Source: Amylibacter sp. IMCC11727 (GTDB lineage: Bacteria > Pseudomonadota > Alphaproteobacteria > Rhodobacterales > Rhodobacteraceae). Taken from it: a stretch of 64,000 nucleotides of DNA. Below, in pieces: positions 43,069 to 52,565 of this stretch (position 1 is its first letter; each line of letters begins with the position of its first letter). Under the pieces are notes generated by a model. It made no database searches, was not told the DNA's origin, and saw only the letters and a program-made list of their open reading frames with translations. The stretch is from assembly GCF_029854195.1 (NCBI RefSeq), contig NZ_CP122960.1:372001-436000 (forward strand). The letters run 5' to 3'. The position numbers and the translations under genes were made by a program.

Positions 43069-44365
43069 GGCATCATTGGAGCCTGTCGTGCTGACACTGA
43101 AAGACGCGAAAATTGCTGTGATTGGGTTGGGCTATGTCGGCCTGCCCTTGGCGGTGGAGTTTGGCAAGCAGTTTCCGACTGTTGGGTTTGATGTGAATGC
43201 CAGCCGTATCAATGAGTTGCGGGATGGTGTCGATGTCACGCGTGAAGTCACTGCTGCGGAAATTGCGGCGGCGGATCAAGTGTCTTTCACGGCGGAGCTC
43301 GATGATATCCGCGATTGCAACGTCTATGTTGTTACGGTTCCAACGCCTGTGGATGACTACAAGACGCCCGATCTGTCCCCGTTGTTGGCTGCGAGCGAAA
43401 CAGTGGGGCAAGTGATCAGCGCAGGCGATGTGGTGATCTTTGAGAGCACGGTTTATCCGGGTGCCACAGAAGAGGATTGCGTGCCTGTGATCGAGGCGGT
43501 GTCTGGGCTGACGTATAACGCAGATTTTTGGGCGGGCTATTCGCCCGAACGGATCAATCCCGGCGATATGGAGCGGCGGTTGCCGAGCATTGTAAAGGTT
43601 ACGTCTGGCAGCACGCCACAGGCGGCGGATTTTGTTGATGCGCTCTACACCGCGATTGTCACGGCTGGCACGCATAAAGCACCGAGCATTGCGGTGGCAG
43701 AGGCCGCAAAGGTGATTGAAAACACGCAGCGGGATTTGAACATTGCGCTGGTGAATGAGCTGGCGCTGATTTTCCATCGGTTGGGCATTGATACGGCGGA
43801 TGTGTTGGCGGCCGCGGGGACCAAATGGAATTTCCTGCCGTTTAAGCCGGGTCTTGTGGGCGGGCATTGTATCGGTGTTGATCCCTATTACCTGACGCAT
43901 AAAGCACAGGCGGTTGGCTATAACCCCGAGGTGATTTTGGCAGGGCGCCGGATCAATGACGACATGGGCAAGGTTGTGGCGTCTGAGCTGATTAAGGCAA
44001 TGATCCGCAAAAGCGCACCCATCCAAGGGGCCGATGTTTTGGTGATGGGGCTGACGTTCAAGGAAAACTGCCCTGATCTGCGCAACACCAAAGTGGTGGA
44101 TGTGATTGCCGAGTTAAAAGAATATGGCATCAACGTACATGTCACCGATCCAAATGCCGACCCTGCAGAGGCCAAGGCAATTTACGGAATTGATTTGCTG
44201 AAAACGCCAGAACAAGGCGCCTATGACGCGGTTGTTTTGGCGGTGGCACATGATGATTTTGCCAAGGATGATCCAGCGAAAATTCAGGCGCTGTGTAAAG
44301 ACCCCAGCGTGATTTACGATCTGAAGCACGTGCTGCCCAAAGAGATGTCTGATTTGCGGCTGTGA
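43061..44365 (+). CDS. nucleotide-sugar dehydrogenase (UDP-HexNAc dehydrogenase type)
   Basis: This 434-residue protein is a UDP-sugar dehydrogenase of the WbpA/TviB group, not a second UDP-glucose enzyme. Signs are IGLGYVGLPLAVEFGKQF, YSPERINPGD and the catalytic cysteine near 269 in KPGLVGGHCIGVDPYYLTHK. Such enzymes make UDP-GlcNAcA or UDP-GalNAcA for surface polysaccharide. The start at 43061 overlaps the epimerase stop; GTG at 43088 is an alternative. Confidence 0.9.
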   Translation: MCKASLEPVVLTLKDAKIAVIGLGYVGLPLAVEFGKQFPTVGFDVNASRINELRDGVDVTREVTAAEIAAADQVSFTAELDDIRDCNVYVVTVPTPVDDYKTPDLSPLLAASETVGQVISAGDVVIFESTVYPGATEEDCVPVIEAVSGLTYNADFWAGYSPERINPGDMERRLPSIVKVTSGSTPQAADFVDALYTAIVTAGTHKAPSIAVAEAAKVIENTQRDLNIALVNELALIFHRLGIDTADVLAAAGTKWNFLPFKPGLVGGHCIGVDPYYLTHKAQAVGYNPEVILAGRRINDDMGKVVASELIKAMIRKSAPIQGADVLVMGLTFKENCPDLRNTKVVDVIAELKEYGINVHVTDPNADPAEAKAIYGIDLLKTPEQGAYDAVVLAVAHDDFAKDDPAKIQALCKDPSVIYDLKHVLPKEMSDLRL

Positions 44366-44487
44366 TCGTAATGGGATTGGGGCAAATGTGATCGGCTAAA
44401 TCCCGCGCAACGCTTGTTATTTTTGAATTCTGCGCGTTTACTGAACCCGTGGCCACAGGGAAGGCCGCAGGGAAACGGGACACGCGC

Positions 44488-46275
44488 ATGACTGCCGATA
44501 CAAAACCACTGTTGCAGGTGGAAGATTTGTCTATTGGATTTGGGAACAACCCGCCAATCATTACGGGTGTGAATTTCTCGGTGAATCGCGGAGAAACGTT
44601 GGCGTTGGTGGGGGAAAGCGGATCAGGCAAGACGATCACTTGTCGATCCATTTTGCGCGTTTTGCCCAAAGCGGCAGTTATTCACGGGGGGACCGCGCGG
44701 TTTACCAGTGGCGATAAGTCTTATGAGATGCTCTCCATGGACGAACGTACCTTGCGCGATGTGCGGGGCGATCAGATTTCGATGATCTTTCAAGAGCCGA
44801 TGCACAGCCTGTCGCCGCTGCATAAAATCGGGCATCAGGTGGCAGAGGTTTTGACCCTGCATCGTGGGCATTCCAAAGCCAGCGCGAAGAAGGAAGTGAT
44901 TGAGAAGTTTGAACGTGTTGGGTTCAAACAGCCAAAACGGGCGTTCAGCGCGTATCCGTTTGAATTGTCAGGGGGGATGCGGCAACGGGCAATGATTGCA
45001 ATGGCGATGATCGCAAAGCCCGATTTGTTGATTGCGGATGAGCCGACCACGGCACTGGATGTAACAACACAGGCCCAAGTGTTGGACCTGATCAAAGGGT
45101 TGCAGGAAGAAACCGGCATGGCAGTGATCTTTGTGACCCACGATTTGGGCGTGGTGGCGAATATTGCTGATAAGGTTGTGGTGCTGCGCAAAGGCCGTGT
45201 GATGGAAAGCGGGCCGTGTGACGATGTGATCGGCAATCCTGGTCATGCCTATACCAAGAAACTGTTGGCGGCAGCCCCTGCGATCCCGCACGAAGCGGAA
45301 CCAACGGCGGCGCGGGTTGTTGAGGACCCAGTTTTACAGTTGGAAGGGATCAACAAAACATTCCTGTCGCGATCAGGGTCGTTCTTTGGAAAGACTCGCG
45401 AAATCGAAGCCGTTCGGGCGGTGAACTTTACGGTGGAGCGAGGCAAGACCTTTGCGATTGTGGGGGAGTCCGGATCGGGCAAATCCACGGTGGCGAAAAT
45501 TGCGCTGGGCGCACAGCCCGCAGATGATGACGGCGGTGTTGTTCGATACTGGGCCAAAAAGGGTGAGCCGCCTGTGGAGGTGGGCAATCTGGATGCGCGC
45601 GGTCGCCGCAAATTCCAACGTGAGGCCCAAATGGTGTTTCAAGACCCGTTTTCGAGCCTGTCACCGCGTATGCAGATTATCGACACGCTGACCGAACCGT
45701 TGGTTATTCACGGCATTGGATCGCGGTCCGAGCAAAAGGATCGCGCGGCGTGGTTGCTGGAAAAAGTGGGGCTCGACAAGAATATGCTGCGCCGTTTCCC
45801 ACATGCGTTTTCGGGTGGGCAGCGGCAGCGTTTGTCCATTGCGCGGGCGTTGGCATTGAACCCGTCTTTGCTGGTGTGTGATGAGCCGACATCGGCGCTT
45901 GATCTTTCGGTGCAGGCGCAGGTGCTGGAGCTGTTGGAAGAGATCAGGGATGAGTTTGGTCTGAGCTATTTGTTTATCAGTCACGATCTGGCTGTGGTGG
46001 CGCGGATTGCGGATGAAGTGGCAGTGATGCGGCAAGGGCGGATTGTGGAACAGGCTGCACCTGACGTGTTGTTTACTGCCCCGAAACATCCCTACACAAA
46101 GGCGTTGATTGCGGCCTGTTTGGAAGCGGACCCCAGCCAGAAGATTGATTTGCGTGCTGTGGCGCTTGGTGCGGGGGATCCGCACACGTGGCCGCAGGAT
46201 TATGCGATGCAGGGCAATGAAATGCCCAATCTTGTTGAAGTGGAACCAGGGCATATGGTTCGGGTGAACACATGA
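44488..46275 (+). CDS. oligopeptide ABC transporter, fused ATP-binding subunits (YejF-like)
   Basis: This 595-residue protein holds two ABC ATPase domains. Domain 1 has Walker A GESGSGKT and signature LSGGMRQR. Domain 2 has GESGSGKS and FSGGQRQRLSIARAL. Both have Walker B IADEPTTAL/VCDEPTSAL. Fused ATPases of this kind drive peptide importers such as YejABEF. The start at 44488 (MTADTKP) is chosen over a GTG 39 bases upstream. It is first in the operon; the more usual order has the ATPase last. Confidence 0.92.
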   Translation: MTADTKPLLQVEDLSIGFGNNPPIITGVNFSVNRGETLALVGESGSGKTITCRSILRVLPKAAVIHGGTARFTSGDKSYEMLSMDERTLRDVRGDQISMIFQEPMHSLSPLHKIGHQVAEVLTLHRGHSKASAKKEVIEKFERVGFKQPKRAFSAYPFELSGGMRQRAMIAMAMIAKPDLLIADEPTTALDVTTQAQVLDLIKGLQEETGMAVIFVTHDLGVVANIADKVVVLRKGRVMESGPCDDVIGNPGHAYTKKLLAAAPAIPHEAEPTAARVVEDPVLQLEGINKTFLSRSGSFFGKTREIEAVRAVNFTVERGKTFAIVGESGSGKSTVAKIALGAQPADDDGGVVRYWAKKGEPPVEVGNLDARGRRKFQREAQMVFQDPFSSLSPRMQIIDTLTEPLVIHGIGSRSEQKDRAAWLLEKVGLDKNMLRRFPHAFSGGQRQRLSIARALALNPSLLVCDEPTSALDLSVQAQVLELLEEIRDEFGLSYLFISHDLAVVARIADEVAVMRQGRIVEQAAPDVLFTAPKHPYTKALIAACLEADPSQKIDLRAVALGAGDPHTWPQDYAMQGNEMPNLVEVEPGHMVRVNT

Positions 46276-48191
46276 AAATTTGGACACAAATAGTGGCAGC
46301 GGCCGCGCTGATTGCTGCACCGATGATGGCATCGGCGCAGGTGGTTCAGTTGCAGGAAAGCGACTTTTGGAAGGTTGAGGTCGAAGCAGGGACGATGGAC
46401 CCGATTGGGTTGCGGATTCCGCAATCTCCTTATGTGGTGGATATGACCGCCAAAGGCCGCAGTTATGGCAAGCAGGGTGGTACGCTGAGCACGATGATCA
46501 CGCGGTCCAAAGACGTGCGCCAGATGGTGGTTTATGGCTATGCACGGCTGGTGGGATATAACGAAAAATACGAGCTGGTTCCTGACATTTTGCAATCGGT
46601 TCAGGTGGCTGAAGGGCGGATTTTCACGTTCAAACTGCGCAAGGGGATGCGGTGGTCGGATGGAGAACCGTTCACATCAGAAGCGTTCCGTTATTGGTGG
46701 GAAGATGTGGTTAACAACGAAAAGCTGGCACCCAAGGGGCCGCCATCCTTTTTGAAAGTGGACGGAGAGTATCCGCGCGTTTTGTTCCCAGATGAAACCA
46801 CGGTGATGTTCATCTGGAAGGCCCCAAACCCGGGCTTTTTGCCCCGTCTGGCCCAGGCGCGGCCACCGTTTATCTATCGACCTGGGCATTACCTGAAACA
46901 GTTTCATGGGGATTACGCTGACCCTGCAAAATTGAAAAAAGCGGTGCGCAAAAAGAAAGTGCGCAGCTGGGCGGCGCTGCACAACAAAAGCGACAATATG
47001 TATAAGTTCGACAATCAAAGCTTGCCGACTTTGCAGCCGTGGATCCCTGCGGATACAGGTAAAGAAAGCCGTCGGTTGTTTGTGCGCAATCCGTATTACC
47101 ACCGTATTGATGCGAAGGGTGTGCAGCTGCCCTATATCGACACGGTGGAAATGAGCATCGTGGGCGCAGGCCTTGTGGCGGCAAAGACCAATGCGGGTGA
47201 GTCAGATTTGCAATCGCGCGGGCTGAATTTCAAAGATGTGCCAGTGTTGAAAAAAGGTGAGTCAGAGGGCGAAGATTATTCGGTTTATCTGTGGCCCAAT
47301 GGGACGGCGAGCCAAATTGCGATTTACCCGAACCTGAACCACGCCGATCCAATCTGGGCCGAGATTTTGCGCAATCGCGATTTTCGCCACGCACTATCGC
47401 TGGGCATTGATCGGCGTATCATTAATCGCGCACTGTATTTTGGATTGGCATCAGAAGGCAACATGACGGCCTTGCCAGTGAGCCCGTTTTACAACGAAGA
47501 CAATCTGAAATCTTACGCGGAATATGATCCAGAACGGGCGAATAAAATTCTGGATGATTTGGGATACACTGAACGGCGTGCCGATGGCATTCGGGTGTTG
47601 CCTGACGGGCGGCCTATGCGGATTTTGATTGAAACCGCTGGGGAACGCCAAGAGGTGGAAAACGCCTTGCAGATTATCACAGACACGTGGCGCGATATCG
47701 GGATTGAAATGGTTATGCGACCGTTGGATCGTGATATCTTGCGCCAGCACGTGTACAGTGGGCAATCCATGGCCGCAGTTTGGTTTGGCTGGGACAATGG
47801 CATTCCAACGGCGGGGACATCGCCAGAATATCTTGCGCCGCGTGCGCAGGATTTCTTTAGCTGGCCAAAATGGGGGCAATATCATCAAACTGGTGGTCAG
47901 GCAGGCGAAGCGATTGATATGCCTAAACCAGCACGTTTGATGTTGTTGTCTGAGCAATGGGAAAAGACGACGGATGAGGGCGAGCGATCCGCCATCTGGG
48001 AAGAGATGCTGAAAATCCACGCGGAGGAAATGTACGCGATTGGTATTTTATCAGAAGCGCCCCAACCCGTTGTTGTGTCCAAAAAGCTGAAGAATGTGCC
48101 AAAGGTGGGTTTGTGGGCTTGGGAGCCTGGAGCGCATTTCGGAGTTCATCGCATGGACGAGTTTTACTTTAGCGGACAGGGCATCAACTAA
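46272..48191 (+). CDS. ABC transporter substrate-binding protein, peptide family
   Basis: This 639-residue protein has a signal peptide (IVAAAALIAAPMMASA, cut before QVVQ) and a family 5 solute-binding domain (LVPDILQSVQV, FKLRKGMRWSDGEPFTSEAF, DFRHALSLGIDRRIIN, ETAGERQEVENALQII). It is long, like YejA/AppA. It captures peptides or similar compounds in the periplasm. It overlaps the ATPase gene by 4 bases and the first permease by 1 base. Confidence 0.92.
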   Translation: MKIWTQIVAAAALIAAPMMASAQVVQLQESDFWKVEVEAGTMDPIGLRIPQSPYVVDMTAKGRSYGKQGGTLSTMITRSKDVRQMVVYGYARLVGYNEKYELVPDILQSVQVAEGRIFTFKLRKGMRWSDGEPFTSEAFRYWWEDVVNNEKLAPKGPPSFLKVDGEYPRVLFPDETTVMFIWKAPNPGFLPRLAQARPPFIYRPGHYLKQFHGDYADPAKLKKAVRKKKVRSWAALHNKSDNMYKFDNQSLPTLQPWIPADTGKESRRLFVRNPYYHRIDAKGVQLPYIDTVEMSIVGAGLVAAKTNAGESDLQSRGLNFKDVPVLKKGESEGEDYSVYLWPNGTASQIAIYPNLNHADPIWAEILRNRDFRHALSLGIDRRIINRALYFGLASEGNMTALPVSPFYNEDNLKSYAEYDPERANKILDDLGYTERRADGIRVLPDGRPMRILIETAGERQEVENALQIITDTWRDIGIEMVMRPLDRDILRQHVYSGQSMAAVWFGWDNGIPTAGTSPEYLAPRAQDFFSWPKWGQYHQTGGQAGEAIDMPKPARLMLLSEQWEKTTDEGERSAIWEEMLKIHAEEMYAIGILSEAPQPVVVSKKLKNVPKVGLWAWEPGAHFGVHRMDEFYFSGQGIN

Positions 48192-49216
48192 TGCAAATTC
48201 TGCAATATGCCGTCTATCGGTTCATCACAATGTTGGCCACGCTGGTGGTGGTTTCGGCGCTGGTGTTTTTCATCATGAACCTGCCGCCCGGCGATTATCT
48301 TTCGAACCTGATTGCCGAGTTACAGGCCACAGGCCAATCGGATGGGATCGACAAGGTAGAGTTTTTGCGGCGTGAATATTCGCTCGATCAGCCGTTGTGG
48401 AAACAGTACCTGATTTGGATGGGGTTCTTTCCTGGGCCGAATGGATTTTCAGGCATTATCCAAGGGGATTTTGGTTGGTCGTTTGAATTTGACCGACCCG
48501 TTTCAGAAATCGTTGGCGGTGCGTTGTGGCTGACGGTTTTGGTGAATGTGGCAGCGGTGCTGTTTGTGTATGTGGTTGCTTTGCCGCTGGGTATTCTGGC
48601 GGCGGTGAAATCCAAAACTTGGGTGGATTACACGTCTGCATTTATCGGGTATTTGGGTTTGGCGACGCCGAACTTTCTCCTCGCCCTGATCCTGTTTTAT
48701 TATGGCCATAAATATCTGAACTTGCCTATTGGTGGGTTGATGGCACCTGAGTTTGAGGGAGAACCGATGACCCCTGCAAAGGTAAAATCCGTGTTGCTAC
48801 ACCTGATTATTCCGACCTTTGTGATTGGGACATCTGGGGCAGCGGCGATGATGCAGCGGTTGCGGGCCAATATGCTGGACGAGTTGTCAAAGCCTTATGT
48901 CGATACGGCGCGGGCCAAGGGTGTTGGACCGACGAAGCGGGTCTTGAAATATCCGTTTCGCATGGCGTTGAACCCGTTTGTGGCGGATATTGGCAACCTG
49001 TTGCCATCGTTGATTTCGGGATCGGTTTTGGTGTCGGTTGTGTTGGGTTTGCAGACCATTGGGCCTGCGTTGCTGACGGCGTTGAAATCGCAGGATCAGT
49101 TTTTGGCAGGGTTCATTTTGCTGTTTGTGGCCGCGCTGACGTTGATTGGGACGATGATTTCGGATGTGCTGTTGATGCTGCTTGATCCGCGTATTCGGAT
49201 GGGAGGCCGCAAATGA
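48191..49216 (+). CDS. ABC transporter permease, DppB/YejB type
   Basis: This 341-residue protein has about six membrane helices. The cytoplasmic loop LRANMLDELSKPYVDTARAK is the EAA motif that docks the ATPase. The typical start TLVVVSALVFFIMNLPPGD is present. The TAATG junction couples it to the binding-protein gene, and it overlaps the second permease by 4 bases. Confidence 0.92.
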   Translation: MQILQYAVYRFITMLATLVVVSALVFFIMNLPPGDYLSNLIAELQATGQSDGIDKVEFLRREYSLDQPLWKQYLIWMGFFPGPNGFSGIIQGDFGWSFEFDRPVSEIVGGALWLTVLVNVAAVLFVYVVALPLGILAAVKSKTWVDYTSAFIGYLGLATPNFLLALILFYYGHKYLNLPIGGLMAPEFEGEPMTPAKVKSVLLHLIIPTFVIGTSGAAAMMQRLRANMLDELSKPYVDTARAKGVGPTKRVLKYPFRMALNPFVADIGNLLPSLISGSVLVSVVLGLQTIGPALLTALKSQDQFLAGFILLFVAALTLIGTMISDVLLMLLDPRIRMGGRK

Positions 49217-50370
49217 CCGACCAAGCGAACAAACATTTCATCGACGATGCGCCTTATGACGCGGATGAGGATATCAAAGCACTGGATCGGCCAGATTTGG
49301 ATGCGCCAAATTGGCTGTTGATCTGGCGCAAGTTTAAGCGTCACAAGCTGGGGTTTTATTCAGGCATTTTCCTGTTTTTGGCCTATGTTAGTCTGCCGTT
49401 TGCGGGGTTCATTTCGCCTTATACACCGAACGAGCGCAATGCGGATCATCTGTATGCGCAGCCCCAAAGCATCAACTTTTGGCACGAAGGGTCGTTCATC
49501 GGGCCTTATGTGTATCCGATCACGGCCAAGCCTGATTTGGTGAATTTCCAGTGGAAATACATCAAAGACACGACAAGCCCCGCAAAGTTGAAATTCTTTT
49601 GCGAAGGGCGAGAATACAAGCTGGCGGGTTTGATCCGATCTGACACGCATCTGTTTTGTGCGCCCGAAGGGGCCACCGTGTTCTTATGGGGTGCCGATCG
49701 GTTGGGGCGCGATATCTTTAGCCGGATTTTGTATGGGGCGCAGTTGTCCCTGACGGTGGGTTTGATCGGCATTACCGTGTCGTTCATTCTGGGCATCAGC
49801 ATTGGCGGCATTGCAGGATATTTTGGCGGGCGCACGGATTGGACCGTGAACCGCATCATCGAGATTTTGCGGTCCTTGCCCGAGCTGCCGTTGTGGTTGG
49901 CCTTGTCAGCCGCCGTGCCGAGCCATTGGGGGCCAGTGGCGGTGTTCTTTATCATTTCGATTATTTTGGGGCTGCTCGATTGGCCAGGATTGGCGCGTGC
50001 GGTGCGGTCGAAATTTTTGGCCTTGCGTGAAGAAGAATTTGTGCGGGCTGCCGAGATGATGGGCGCAAAGCCAGAACGGGTTATTCGCAAGCACTTGCTG
50101 CCGAACTTTGCCAGCCATTTGATTGCCAGTGCGATGCTGTCGATCCCAGCGATGATTTTGGGGGAAACGGCGCTGTCGTTTCTTGGGCTCGGCCTGCGGG
50201 CCCCTGCGGTGAGTTGGGGTGTGATGTTGAATGACGCGCAAAACCTTGCGTCGATCGAGATTTACCCGTGGACGGCGATCCCGATGTTGCCTGTGATTGT
50301 GGTGGTGTTGGCGTTCAACTTCCTTGGGGATGGGTTGCGCGATTCACTCGATCCTTATTCGGATCATTGA
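49213..50370 (+). CDS. ABC transporter permease, DppC/YejE type
   Basis: This 385-residue protein has one N-terminal helix, then a periplasmic insert of about 90 residues (roughly 65-155) as in YejE. GADRLGRDIFSRILYGAQLS and five helices follow, with the EAA loop REEEFVRAAEMMGAKPERVI. It pairs with the preceding permease. A bidirectional terminator follows the gene. Confidence 0.92.
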   Translation: MTDQANKHFIDDAPYDADEDIKALDRPDLDAPNWLLIWRKFKRHKLGFYSGIFLFLAYVSLPFAGFISPYTPNERNADHLYAQPQSINFWHEGSFIGPYVYPITAKPDLVNFQWKYIKDTTSPAKLKFFCEGREYKLAGLIRSDTHLFCAPEGATVFLWGADRLGRDIFSRILYGAQLSLTVGLIGITVSFILGISIGGIAGYFGGRTDWTVNRIIEILRSLPELPLWLALSAAVPSHWGPVAVFFIISIILGLLDWPGLARAVRSKFLALREEEFVRAAEMMGAKPERVIRKHLLPNFASHLIASAMLSIPAMILGETALSFLGLGLRAPAVSWGVMLNDAQNLASIEIYPWTAIPMLPVIVVVLAFNFLGDGLRDSLDPYSDH

Positions 50371-50392
50371 TCGGGGCCTGAGGTTTGCTCAT

Positions 50393-50430
50393 TAAAAAAC
50401 CCACGCAGAGCGGATCTGCGTGGGCTTGTT
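50393..50430. terminator. bidirectional terminator between the ABC operon and the hupE-like gene
   Basis: CCCACGCAGA at 50400-50409 and TCTGCGTGGG at 50415-50424 form a perfect 10-bp stem with a 5-base loop. An A-run lies before it (50394-50399) and CTTGTTTTC after it, so it can stop transcripts from both sides. Confidence 0.9.
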
Positions 50431-50448
50431 TTCGTAGGGGTACTGGCG

Positions 50449-51603
50449 TTAGCCGAGCATCCCTGTGCGTTCCAGCACCCAGTAGAAAGCCAAGATTGCG
50501 ATGGCTGCGGAAGCTGGGACTACGATGACTTTGTGATACCAATCTTTGTGGCGGAACCAGAGCCCTACGGCAAAGAAACAGATTGCGATCACGGCAAGCT
50601 GGCCGATTTCCACACCGATGTTGAATGCGATGAGGGCTGGGATGAACTGGCCAGATGGCAAACCAAAGTCACCAAGCACAGAGGCAAAGCCAAGGCCGTG
50701 CAGCAAGCCAAACCCGAAGATGACAAAGGGTCGCCATGCGTTGAGTTTATCGGTGAATATGTTTTCCACGGCGATAAAGACGATAGAGGCTGCGATCAGC
50801 GGTTCCACGATGTTGCCTGGAATGTTTACGTACCCAAGCGCACCGAGCGCCAGTGTGATGGTGTGGGCAAGCGTGAACATTGTAACCTGCACCAGCAAGG
50901 GGCGCAGTTGTGTGGACAGCAGGAACAGACCAATCACGAACAAGATGTGATCGAGACCTTTGGGGATAATGTGGTCAAAGCCAGCGATGATGTAATCCAC
51001 GAACACCTCGCCAAGGCTTTGGGGCTTGATGTTGCCCAGATCAACAGTGGCTGTTGTGGCGCGTGGCACAAAGTCTGCCAGTGTTGGTTCGGGAAATTCA
51101 GCGCTGTTGGGCACAAAAACCCGCAGGACGCTGTCGCCGTATTGTGGCGGGTACGTCCATGTCATTTCGCCTGCGTCATCTGGCAATGTGGCCGTAAAGC
51201 TGAGCGTTGAAAAACGCGCCACGGCCACATCCCCTGTTTCTGGGATTTCAGCGGGCTGTGCCGTGAGGGCTACGGGTGTGCCATCCACAGTCAACTTCAG
51301 ACTGTCGCGATATGTGTCTGCGAAAGGCGCATATGCTGTGGCAAGGTCCGCTGCAGACAAATCGCGCAGGCGTAAATATTCAGCGGCCCCTTCTTCGGTT
51401 TCGCCGCTGACGTCTTCGTCGGCGGTACCCGACACCAGCGATTCAACGTTCGCTTCGATGCTGAGGATAATGTTTTGGCCTTCGACGGTTACGTCGATGA
51501 TTGCAGGCACATTTTCGTGGGCGCGTGCGGGTAATGCCATCGTGAGGACGGCGAAAAGGATGGCAAAGACGCGAAGCGCGCTATATCTGTGGAATGTCAT
51601 CAT
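50449..51603 (-). CDS. HupE/UreJ-like membrane protein with periplasmic domain
   Basis: This 384-residue protein has a signal peptide (RVFAILFAVLTMALPARA, cut before HENVP), a periplasmic beta-rich domain (about 30-190) and six or so helices. DHIIPKGLDHILFVIGLFLL, LAHTITLALGALG and FGLLHGLGFA are the HupE/UreJ motifs, with histidines that may bind nickel or cobalt. The metal is an inference. There are two adjacent ATGs at 51603 and 51600. The divergent DUF4198-like gene starts only 16 bases away. Confidence 0.87.
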   Translation of the reverse strand: MMTFHRYSALRVFAILFAVLTMALPARAHENVPAIIDVTVEGQNIILSIEANVESLVSGTADEDVSGETEEGAAEYLRLRDLSAADLATAYAPFADTYRDSLKLTVDGTPVALTAQPAEIPETGDVAVARFSTLSFTATLPDDAGEMTWTYPPQYGDSVLRVFVPNSAEFPEPTLADFVPRATTATVDLGNIKPQSLGEVFVDYIIAGFDHIIPKGLDHILFVIGLFLLSTQLRPLLVQVTMFTLAHTITLALGALGYVNIPGNIVEPLIAASIVFIAVENIFTDKLNAWRPFVIFGFGLLHGLGFASVLGDFGLPSGQFIPALIAFNIGVEIGQLAVIAICFFAVGLWFRHKDWYHKVIVVPASAAIAILAFYWVLERTGMLG

Positions 51604-51619
51604 TTTGAAGAGGTCTTCT
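51604..51619. promoter_or_regulatory. 16-base gap between two divergent gene starts
   Basis: The gap holds GAAGAGGTCTTC, an imperfect palindrome that also carries the ribosome site (AGAGG) of the DUF4198-like gene. No promoter fits here, so each promoter must lie in the opposite gene and the leaders must overlap. Confidence 0.6.
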
Positions 51620-52411
51620 ATGTTCAAGTTTCGTGGTTTTTGTCTATTTATGGCAATTGTTTTGGCAGGTCCATCACTGGCCCACGAATTTTGGATGGAG
51701 GCCAAAGACTACACTGTGGAAGAAGGTCGCCCTGTGGAAGTAGAGCTGCGGGTGGGGCAGAATTTTGGCGGGTCTGAATATCCGTTTTTAAAACAGCGGT
51801 TCAAATCCTTTAAGGTGAATGCGGGTGGTAAGACACGCGGGTACAAAGGGACCGCCGGGGATAAGCCTGCTTACAAAGATAAAGAGCCAGCGGCAGGTTT
51901 GCAGGTATTGGCCTATCATTCGACTCCGGACACTTTGAAATTTACCAAATCCAAACCCGATCTTTTGGCCACATATCTAAAGGCAGAGGGGCTCGATTTT
52001 GTCTTAAAACAGCACCGTGCGGATGGCCTGCCCGAGGTGGATATTTCCGAGATTTATTCGCGCAACGCAAAGGCGCTGGTGCAGGTTGGGCCCTATCAAG
52101 GGGGGGCGGATCGTGCCATGGGGATGCCGTTTGAGCTGGTCGTGCAAGGGTCGCCTTATGACGGGGACACATCTGTGACGATTAAGCTGCTGTGGCAAGG
52201 TAAAGCGATGCCGAATTACCCGATCAATGTGTTCACAAAAAAGGGCGGGACGAAACAAACGCGGGTGCAGACAGATGGCAATGGGCTGGCCACCGTGCGT
52301 TTTGCGAAAGGCACGCGTGTCTTGCTGAATTCAGTGCGCATCAAACGCCTGCCAAAAGGCAGCAAGCATTTCTATGAAAGCTGGTGGGCGTCTACGTCGT
52401 TTGGGTGGTAG
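51620..52411 (+). CDS. DUF4198-like exported protein
   Basis: This 263-residue protein has a signal peptide (FCLFMAIVLAGPSLA, cut before HEFWMEA). The mature start with histidine and the FWMEAKDYTVEEGRPVEVEL stretch is typical of DUF4198 proteins. RVQTDGNGLATVRF near the end is also characteristic. Relatives are found with nickel or cobalt transporters. Its pairing with a HupE-like gene fits a metal-uptake role, but this is an inference. Confidence 0.83.
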   Translation: MFKFRGFCLFMAIVLAGPSLAHEFWMEAKDYTVEEGRPVEVELRVGQNFGGSEYPFLKQRFKSFKVNAGGKTRGYKGTAGDKPAYKDKEPAAGLQVLAYHSTPDTLKFTKSKPDLLATYLKAEGLDFVLKQHRADGLPEVDISEIYSRNAKALVQVGPYQGGADRAMGMPFELVVQGSPYDGDTSVTIKLLWQGKAMPNYPINVFTKKGGTKQTRVQTDGNGLATVRFAKGTRVLLNSVRIKRLPKGSKHFYESWWASTSFGW

Positions 52412-52565
52412 TATTTCTTGATATGACTTTACTTTTTCATAAGTAATTTTGTTAAAAAGAGGTAATTTTGTAAATAAACGTGGACTTGTTTCATTCCGCG
52501 CCCCAACGTTGCCCAATTCGATCTGACACAGCATTGATCAGACGGACACGCCGAAGGGGCATTTC

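Noticed and set aside
43073..44026. 317-residue open frame on the minus strand
   Set aside because: It is antisense to the nucleotide-sugar dehydrogenase, which has all motifs. The frame is rich in His, Arg and Pro and looks like a shadow.
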